A DNA stretch of 7,361 nucleotides, taken from Erysipelotrichaceae bacterium (lineage in GTDB: Bacteria; Bacillota_I; Bacilli_A; Erysipelotrichales; Erysipelotrichaceae). Made by a program: the position numbers and the translations under genes. This document shows, piece after piece, positions 1 to 4,936 of this stretch. Every line of letters starts with the position of its first letter. Position 1 is the stretch's first letter. The notes beneath the pieces were generated by a model, which was given only the letters and a program-made list of their open reading frames with translations, was not told the origin of the DNA and made no database searches. Location: assembly GCA_021442745.1 (NCBI GenBank), contig JABUSI010000394.1, positions 1 to 7,361 on the forward strand. The letters run 5' to 3'.

Positions 1-1574
1 ATACCGACAATCATACCTTCGTATACCTTTTCCTGTGCACCGATGAAGAATGAGCCGCGTTCCTGCAGGTTAAAGATGGAATACGTCATGGCTTCTCCGG
101 TCGCATTGGAAATCATAACCCCGTTGGACCGCTGCTGGATTTCTCCCTTGAACGGTTCATATCCCTTATACCGGCGAACCATGGTACCTTCTCCACGGGT
201 ATCGTTGATGAACTCACTGCGATAACCGATCAGGCCTCTGGTCGGTGCCACAAATTCCATTGTGGTATAGTTGTTTTCTTCGTTCATATCCACCATCAGG
301 GCATTCCGGGTACTCAGTTTGGAAATGATGGAGCCGGCATAGTCACTCGGACACTGGACGATGACCTGTTCCACCGGTTCACATTTCACACCGTCGATAT
401 TTTTATAAATAACTTCCGGCTTACTGACGGCTAATTCGAAACCTTCCCGACGCATCTGTTCAATCAGAATGGTCAGATGAAGTTCCCCACGGCCACTGAC
501 TTTGAACCGGTCGGTCGTATCACAGTCTTCCACCCGCAGACCGACGTTCACTTCCAGTTCCTTTGCCAGACGTTCACGGATGTTACGGCTGGTTACATAC
601 TTTCCGCTCTGACCGGCAAACGGTGACGTATTGACCATGAAGTTCATGGACATCGTCGGTTCCTCGATATGAATCATCGGCATCGGTAACGGGTTATCGA
701 TATTGCATAAGGTTTCCCCGATGGAAATATCGGCAATTCCCGAGAACAATACGATTTCCCCGGACTGTGCTTCCTGTACGGATACCCGGCTCAACCCCTT
801 GTATACGTACAACTGAGACAGTTGTCTGCGAACGGTTGTTCCGTCACTCTTGCATACCAGTACCGGTTCCCCGACACGCAGACTTCCTTTGTATACCCGT
901 CCGATTCCCAGTCGTCCGATATAATCGTCATATGCTAAAGAAGAAACCTGCATCTGCAACGGTTCTTTATCATAATCCGGATATTCTTCGACATGAGAAA
1001 TAATCGTTTCAAACAACGGTACGATTCCTTCGTTCGGATCGGTTACTTTCCGCTTGACGATACCTTGTCTTGCCACTCCGTAGAGAATCGGGAAATCCAG
1101 CTGTTCGTCACTGGCATTCAGATCCAGAAACAAGTCGTATACCAGATCCACAACTTCATCCGCACGCTGATCCTTCTTATCGATTTTATTAATCAGAAGA
1201 ATCGGACGCAATCCCAGTTCCAGGGATTTCTGTAAAACGAAACGCGTCTGCGGCATCGGTCCTTCACTGGAATCTACCAGCAGAATAACCGTATCCACCG
1301 TCTTGATGATCCGTTCCACCTCACTGGAGAAATCGGCATGGCCCGGAGTATCCACAATGTTGATCTTATAATCTTTATACACAACGGAACAGTTCTTGGA
1401 ATAAATGGTAATCCCTCTTTCCCGTTCCAGTTCGTTACTGTCCATAATACATTCTACCGGTTCTTCCCGATCGGTAAACACTCCGGACTGAGCCAGAAAT
1501 GCGTCTACCAGAGTGGACTTGCCGGCATCTACGTGCGCAATTACGGCAATGTTAATAATCTTCTGATGTTCCAT
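1..1574 (-). CDS. typA: Translational GTPase TypA/BipA (partial, C-terminus beyond the window)
   Basis: Ribosome-associated GTPase of the EF-G/LepA superfamily, implicated in 50S assembly and stress or cold adaptation in other bacteria. The ATG at 1572-1574 opens 524 codons that run off the left edge; family members are about 605-615 residues, so the end of the TypA-specific C-terminal domain is missing. Visible motifs: G1 AHVDAGKST (residues 13-21), switch I RGIT (53-56), G3 DTPGH (75-79), G4 NKID (129-132) and a G5-like YGVA (165-168). A beta-barrel domain II follows (about 205-290), then an EF-G-III-like domain containing SGRGELHLTILIEQMRREG, which is TypA-typical, then an EF-G-V-like domain with PTRGLIGYRSEF. 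The G1 loop has Ala-Gly-Lys-Ser where TypA often has His-Gly-Lys-Thr. The start is supported by a ribosome binding site 7 nt upstream. The gene has its own promoter and lies behind a terminator, so it is a separate unit from the upstream operon. I am sure of the identity. Confidence 0.96.
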   Translation of the reverse strand, partial: MEHQKIINIAVIAHVDAGKSTLVDAFLAQSGVFTDREEPVECIMDSNELERERGITIYSKNCSVVYKDYKINIVDTPGHADFSSEVERIIKTVDTVILLVDSSEGPMPQTRFVLQKSLELGLRPILLINKIDKKDQRADEVVDLVYDLFLDLNASDEQLDFPILYGVARQGIVKRKVTDPNEGIVPLFETIISHVEEYPDYDKEPLQMQVSSLAYDDYIGRLGIGRVYKGSLRVGEPVLVCKSDGTTVRRQLSQLYVYKGLSRVSVQEAQSGEIVLFSGIADISIGETLCNIDNPLPMPMIHIEEPTMSMNFMVNTSPFAGQSGKYVTSRNIRERLAKELEVNVGLRVEDCDTTDRFKVSGRGELHLTILIEQMRREGFELAVSKPEVIYKNIDGVKCEPVEQVIVQCPSDYAGSIISKLSTRNALMVDMNEENNYTTMEFVAPTRGLIGYRSEFINDTRGEGTMVRRYKGYEPFKGEIQQRSNGVMISNATGEAMTYSIFNLQERGSFFIGAQEKVYEGMIVG

Positions 1575-1581
1575 TTATACA

Positions 1582-1589
1582 CACCTCTC
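1582..1589 (-). promoter_or_regulatory. Ribosome binding site of typA
   Basis: GAGAGGTG on the minus strand, 7 nt before the typA ATG. It complements the 3' end of 16S rRNA through the AGGTG core and fixes the start at 1574. It overlaps an AGAGAG run that can also pair with the 3' arm of the upstream terminator. Confidence 0.8.
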
Positions 1590-1646
1590 TGTTTTTAACC
1601 GTGTTATTATATCACACTCTGCCATGAATGCGATAAAAAAAGAGAG
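1585..1646 (-). promoter_or_regulatory. Possible alternative hairpin hiding the typA ribosome binding site in readthrough RNA
   Basis: In minus-strand RNA, CUCUCU followed by six U (1646 to 1635) can pair with AAAAACAGAGAG (1596 to 1585): 6 bp, one U/C mismatch, then 5 A-U pairs. Two G-U wobbles can extend it towards the AGGUG. The upstream arm is also the 3' arm of the terminator, so the two structures exclude each other. The typA promoter lies in the loop, so transcripts started there lack the upstream arm and keep a free ribosome binding site. The pairing is visible in the sequence; a regulatory role is inference, and AG/U-rich arms can match by chance. Confidence 0.3.
1606..1614 (-). promoter_or_regulatory. 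Extended -10 promoter for typA
   Basis: The minus strand reads TGATATAAT, a perfect extended -10 (TG-n-TATAAT) for the vegetative sigma factor. No good -35 hexamer lies 16-18 bp upstream (the 17-bp position reads ATCGCA), which is usual for extended -10 promoters. Transcription would start near 1599, giving a leader of about 25 nt that contains the ribosome binding site. It sits just downstream of the terminator of the preceding operon. Confidence 0.72.
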
Positions 1647-1669
1647 ACTTTACTTCAAAAAGACTCTCT
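1635..1669 (-). terminator. Intrinsic terminator of the mutS2-uvrC-phosphodiesterase operon
   Basis: The arms 1659-1669 and 1641-1651 form a stem of 6 bp, one A/A (plus-strand bases) mismatch and 4 bp, with a 7-nt loop (1652-1658). On the minus strand it is followed by a run of seven T (1641-1635). The 5' arm lies inside the last codons of the phosphodiesterase gene and its TAA stop (1650-1652) lies where the 3' arm meets the loop, so the terminator is partly coding. The stem is AU-rich for its length, so some readthrough is plausible. Confidence 0.82.
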
Positions 1670-2117
1670 GTACGTCAAAATGATCTTCATCAAAGGTAAT
1701 CACCGCATAACACGGTTTCTTTCCGTCCCGCGGATACGTTACCGAACCCGGATTCAGAAAGCGGATTCCGTTTTCCGAACCGTAATAGAAACTGTGGGTA
1801 TGCCCGTAACACACCAGCGAACAGCCTTCCCCCTTTGCCTTCTTTGCCAGACTGTCCAGGCGGGAATAATAAGTATGCTGATGCGAATGACTCAACAGGA
1901 TTTTCAGCCCGTTGACGGTAACCGTCCGTTCATACGGATGATCGGAATAATAATCGTTGTTCCCTTTGACGCAAACGAAATCACGGACCAGTTCATCGGG
2001 TAATTCCGTATCTCCGCAATGCAGAAACGCATCGGCATCAAAATGATCGTGCACAATCTTCTGCAGGACGTCCTGTCTTCCGTGATTGTCGGATACTACA
2101 ATAATCTTCGTCTTCAT
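1650..2117 (-). CDS. YfcE/MJ0936-family metallophosphoesterase
   Basis: A 155-residue cytosolic calcineurin-like phosphoesterase, close to the usual length for the YfcE/MJ0936 family. Metal-binding motifs occur in order: SDNHG (9-13, ligands D10 and H12), CGD (34-36, D36), GNND (52-55, N53), SHSH (76-79, H77 the likely ligand) and GHTH (105-108, H106 and H108). The whole dinuclear site is intact, so the enzyme should be active. Family members hydrolyse bis-p-nitrophenyl phosphate and sometimes cyclic or small phosphodiesters, but the physiological substrate is usually unknown. The ATG follows the TAG stop of the VanY-like gene by 7 nt and is preceded by AGGTGG, which overlaps that stop, so translation is probably coupled. 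It is the last gene of the operon, and its final codons form part of the terminator. Nothing in the sequence links it directly to DNA repair. Confidence 0.9.
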   Translation of the reverse strand: MKTKIIVVSDNHGRQDVLQKIVHDHFDADAFLHCGDTELPDELVRDFVCVKGNNDYYSDHPYERTVTVNGLKILLSHSHQHTYYSRLDSLAKKAKGEGCSLVCYGHTHSFYYGSENGIRFLNPGSVTYPRDGKKPCYAVITFDEDHFDVQRVFLK

Positions 2118-2120
2118 GTT

Positions 2121-2126
2121 CCACCT
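2121..2126 (-). promoter_or_regulatory. Ribosome binding site of the phosphodiesterase gene, overlapping the preceding stop
   Basis: AGGTGG on the minus strand, 3 nt before the ATG at 2117 when measured from the last G. Its first two bases belong to the TAG stop of the VanY-like gene (2125-2127), so ribosomes finishing that gene are placed at this start. The site is moderate in strength. Confidence 0.65.
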
Positions 2127-3120
2127 ACTTTATGCTGTGGTATTCTTCCAGACACAGATTATGCTGTTTCAGATACGTTGCCAGTTCCGTACCGACATAA
2201 CGCCATTGCGTTGCGTCAAACACATGACGGCTGACGTCTTCCTTTTCTTCCGGATACCGCAATACGTATCCGAACGTATGGGCATTTTCCACTAACCAGC
2301 GGAATACTTCGCTGTTTTCCAGCTGTTCTTCGTTTTTTGCCAGGGAAAACCGGATTGTCATTCCTAACTGAACCTCATTGTGTCCCGGATACCGGAAGAC
2401 TTTACTGACTTCATCCGGTCCGTATTCCATCAGCTGTTCATCGTACGTTTTTGCCTGGTTCTCAAAGGACATATATCCCTGCACTCCGATCAATCCTCCG
2501 CATTTGGAAGAGAACGTATCGGTCAGAAGCTTGCACATATTCGTCAGATTCTCATTGGCTTCTTCCCGTAATTTCACCGTTTCTCCGGAAATCGGCGTGG
2601 AAATTCCATCTACTTTTACCAGATCGTCCGGTACGTACCGTCCGACCCCGGTAATATCATCCAGCGTGGCATCCAGACTGTCCGGATGCAGCAGCAGCTT
2701 TCCGTTTTTCACATACTGATCTTTATAATTCACCCAGTCAATCAATGCCTGGAAATCGTATTCTTCCAGATACTGCAGCATCAGCGCACTGCCCATCTGT
2801 CCGCAAACCTGGTTGACAAAGGAAACGACCGATGCCGCAGACTGTTCCGGTTTACACTCAGCTACCGCATAATACTCCCGGCATAACGTCATATCGAACT
2901 CCTTGTTGTCCATAAACGGCATAAACGTTTCCGGCAGAATGTCTTCGTCAATGATGAACTGAATATCCTGTTTGGAAATACAGTTTCTGATACGTTCCCG
3001 CTGTGCTTCCGTACCGTACGGATAGCGGCCCAAAGGATCATACTGCCGTCCCGTGAATACATAACAGCATCCGAAACAGATCGAGATAAACACAACCAGT
3101 AAGATTCTCTGTAATTTCAT
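2125..3120 (-). CDS. Membrane-anchored VanY/M15-family protein with a destroyed active site (probable pseudopeptidase)
   Basis: I call 331 residues from the ATG at 3120. An ATG at 3138 would add six residues but lacks a ribosome binding site, whereas 3120 has AAAGGAG 8 nt upstream. Residues 5-22 form one hydrophobic segment after a Lys/Arg start, so the rest is probably outside the membrane; CFGC (15-18) is at best a poor lipobox. The C-terminal half follows the VanY/LdcB (peptidase M15B) pattern: YVPDDLVKV (162-170), LREEANENLTNM (184-195), QGYMS for the usual SGYRS (214-218), PGHNEVQLGMTIRF for PGxSEHQTGLAxDI, then WLVENAHTFGYVLRYP and QWRYVG. In active enzymes the metal ligands are His, Asp (+7) and the His of ExxH, with that Glu catalytic. 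Here these are Val250, Arg257, Gln305 and Asp302, and the substrate-binding Arg is Met217. The frame is open throughout, so it is not a decayed pseudogene. A role in binding peptidoglycan stems or sensing is inference. It lies 42 nt after uvrC and 7 nt before the phosphodiesterase. Confidence 0.85.
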   Translation of the reverse strand: MKLQRILLVVFISICFGCCYVFTGRQYDPLGRYPYGTEAQRERIRNCISKQDIQFIIDEDILPETFMPFMDNKEFDMTLCREYYAVAECKPEQSAASVVSFVNQVCGQMGSALMLQYLEEYDFQALIDWVNYKDQYVKNGKLLLHPDSLDATLDDITGVGRYVPDDLVKVDGISTPISGETVKLREEANENLTNMCKLLTDTFSSKCGGLIGVQGYMSFENQAKTYDEQLMEYGPDEVSKVFRYPGHNEVQLGMTIRFSLAKNEEQLENSEVFRWLVENAHTFGYVLRYPEEKEDVSRHVFDATQWRYVGTELATYLKQHNLCLEEYHSIK

Positions 3121-3128
3121 AACGGCAT

Positions 3129-3135
3129 CTCCTTT
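3129..3135 (-). promoter_or_regulatory. Ribosome binding site that decides the start of the VanY-like gene
   Basis: AAAGGAG on the minus strand, 8 nt before the ATG at 3120. The longer frame from 3138 has no purine-rich site upstream and would include this motif in its own coding sequence, so 3120 is the better start. Confidence 0.8.
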
Positions 3136-3150
3136 CATTCGTACCCATTT

Positions 3151-3179
3151 ATTATGTAGGTTTTACTCATCGTTTTCAA
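3151..3179 (-). promoter_or_regulatory. Candidate internal promoter for the VanY-like and phosphodiesterase genes
   Basis: The minus strand has TTGAAA (3174-3179) and CATAAT (3151-3156), each one mismatch from the vegetative consensus, separated by exactly 17 bp. The -35 element lies in the last codons of uvrC and the -10 in the 42-nt gap. Transcription would start near 3144, about 24 nt before the ATG at 3120; the alternative ATG at 3138 would then have almost no leader. It would allow the last two genes to be expressed without mutS2 and uvrC. Confidence 0.5.
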
Positions 3180-4935
3180 GATTTTGTTGACGGACCGTTT
3201 CAAAAATCCGTTTTGCGACATCTTCGGGAACCACTTCCCGCAACTGTTCCACCGATGCTTCCTTGATATTCCTGAAACTGCCGAAATGTTTCATCAGTTT
3301 TTTCTTCCGCACTTCCCCGATTCCTTCGATTTCATCCAGAATCGATTTCGTCTGTGCCTTCTTACGAAGTTTTCTGTGGAACGTAATCGCAAAACGATGC
3401 ACTTCATCCTGCATTCTCGTCAGCAAAAAAAACAACTCGCTTTGTTTGTCAATCCCGTACGTCTGATGATTGCTGTCCATCAGAGCACTGGTATGGTGAC
3501 GGTCATCTTTTACCAGACCGTATACCGGAAGAGTAATCTGCAAAGAATCCAGCACTTCCTTTGCGGCATCAATCTGCAGCATTCCCCCGTCCACAAACAG
3601 AACGTCCGGGAACGCATCCCCATCCATCAGCAGCCGGAAATACCGGCGATAGACCACTTCTTTCATGTTCGCCATATCATCATTCCGGTTATGTACCTTA
3701 TACGTCCGGTACAGGTTTTTATTCGCTACGCCATCGTCATACACTACCAGTCCGCTGACCGCAAAACTTCCTGCCGTATGCGAGTTATCAAACAATTCAA
3801 TCCGATGAATGTCTTCCCCTAACAGGGTACGCAACTGTTCCATTGCTGTTTCTTCTTTTAATAAATGCTCCTGCTGAACCGTCATATTCTGCTGCAGATG
3901 CTGTCTGGCGTTTTCACCGGTCATATCCAGAAACTTCCGGTAAGCGCCCTTGATCGGCTGATGAATCTTCGTATCCAGAAGTTCCTGCAGATGCGAAATA
4001 TCCATTTCCGTCGGCAGCAACAGCACATTCGGCATCGGATTGGACGCATAATACTGCATCACAAACGCTTCCATGGTTTCCAGAGGATCGTCATACAACG
4101 GCTGCAAATCAAACGTCCGGTCCAGTAATTTCCCGTTACGCACAAACAAGCCCTGCACCGCAATGTATCCGTTCTCCACATAATAGGAAAACGCATCGAT
4201 GTCCTTGGTATTGTCAAAATCAATCTGTTGCTTGCTGGTAACGTACTGCAAGGACGTAATCAGATCCTGATAATGCTTCGCCTTTTCAAATTCCAGCTGT
4301 TCGCTGCACACATCCCGCTTTTCCGTCAGTTGTTTCTCAATATCTTTCGTATCACCCTTCAACACCCGGATGATTCCTTCCGTCATCTGGTCATACACCA
4401 CCGGATCAATATCCCGGATACACGGTCCCATACACAGGTTCATATGATAATACAGACATTCCTTCTTTCCCATCTTCTCACAACGGCGAAGCGGAAACAG
4501 TTCCATCAGTAATTCATACGTTTTTCTTGCCGCATACACATCCGGATACGGCCCGAAATACCGGGCATCTTTCCGTTTCTTCAGATCCCGTACGACTTTT
4601 AACGTCGGCAGTTCTTCCTTTGTCAGCCGGATATACGGATAACTTTTATCATCCATCAGCATGATATTGAACCGCGGACGATATTTCTTGATCAGATTGA
4701 TTTCCAGCAGCAGCGCTTCTTTCTCGCTGGTGGTGACAATGTATTCAAAGTCTTCAATCTGGGAAACCAGTTTGGTCGTTTTATAGTTATGGGCACCTTT
4801 GAAATAGGAATTCACCCGGTTTTTCAGTTTGATGGCTTTCCCTACGTAAATAATCGTTCCCTGCTTGTTTTTCATCAGATAACAGCCCGGTTTCAACGGT
4901 AACGTCTTCAGTTTCGCCTGTAAGGTTTCATTCAT
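3163..4935 (-). CDS. uvrC: UvrABC system protein C (excinuclease subunit)
   Basis: Nuclease subunit of nucleotide excision repair: recruited to the UvrB-DNA complex, it cuts 3' and then 5' of the lesion. It has 590 residues, near the 590-610 usual for the family. Domains in order: the N-terminal GIY-YIG nuclease (about 14-92; GCY at 17-19, YVG at 30-32, with Tyr30, Arg40 and Glu78 in the catalytic positions); four cysteines (152, 160, 168, 172) matching the cluster proposed to bind an iron-sulfur centre in E. coli UvrC; the UVR motif that binds UvrB (about 198-232); the RNase H-like nuclease with Asp383 (FDNSH), Asp449 (FVDGG) and His513 (DEVHRFAITFHR) as the DDH triad; and a helix-hairpin-helix pair for DNA binding (about 532-585, EIEGIG). 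Nothing essential is missing. The ATG is 1 nt after the mutS2 stop, with GAAGGAG in the mutS2 end, so translation is probably coupled. uvrA and uvrB are not in the window. Confidence 0.98.
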   Translation of the reverse strand: MNETLQAKLKTLPLKPGCYLMKNKQGTIIYVGKAIKLKNRVNSYFKGAHNYKTTKLVSQIEDFEYIVTTSEKEALLLEINLIKKYRPRFNIMLMDDKSYPYIRLTKEELPTLKVVRDLKKRKDARYFGPYPDVYAARKTYELLMELFPLRRCEKMGKKECLYYHMNLCMGPCIRDIDPVVYDQMTEGIIRVLKGDTKDIEKQLTEKRDVCSEQLEFEKAKHYQDLITSLQYVTSKQQIDFDNTKDIDAFSYYVENGYIAVQGLFVRNGKLLDRTFDLQPLYDDPLETMEAFVMQYYASNPMPNVLLLPTEMDISHLQELLDTKIHQPIKGAYRKFLDMTGENARQHLQQNMTVQQEHLLKEETAMEQLRTLLGEDIHRIELFDNSHTAGSFAVSGLVVYDDGVANKNLYRTYKVHNRNDDMANMKEVVYRRYFRLLMDGDAFPDVLFVDGGMLQIDAAKEVLDSLQITLPVYGLVKDDRHHTSALMDSNHQTYGIDKQSELFFLLTRMQDEVHRFAITFHRKLRKKAQTKSILDEIEGIGEVRKKKLMKHFGSFRNIKEASVEQLREVVPEDVAKRIFETVRQQNLENDE

Positions 4936-4936
4936 A

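Noticed and set aside
1..1574. Tetracycline-resistance type ribosomal protection protein, suggested by the AHVDAGKS P-loop
   Set aside because: The HLTILIEQMRREG and PTRGLIGYRSEF blocks and the domain order are those of TypA, and the predicted total length would be about 610 rather than 640 residues.
767..1598. Several plus-strand open frames opposite typA
   Set aside because: They are antisense to a continuous, fully conserved TypA reading frame and encode Arg/His/Pro-rich shadow peptides without family features.
1601..1617. GTGT-n9-ACAC inverted repeat around the typA -10 element as an operator
   Set aside because: Four-base arms are too short and too likely by chance; no second copy or known regulator site matches.
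1575..1649. Riboswitch or small RNA in the only sizeable intergenic gap
   Set aside because: The 75 bases are fully used by the terminator 3' arm and T-run, the extended -10 and the ribosome binding site; there is no room for a known aptamer.
2125..3120. Vancomycin-resistance carboxypeptidase as a resistance gene
   Set aside because: The zinc ligands and catalytic Glu are missing and there are no vanH/A/X or vanRS genes nearby, so an active resistance enzyme is not supported.
3184..3822. Long plus-strand open frame of 212 codons opposite uvrC
   Set aside because: It lies entirely antisense to a well-conserved uvrC region, has no ribosome binding site, promoter or recognisable domain, and its composition is what the reverse complement of uvrC codons gives.
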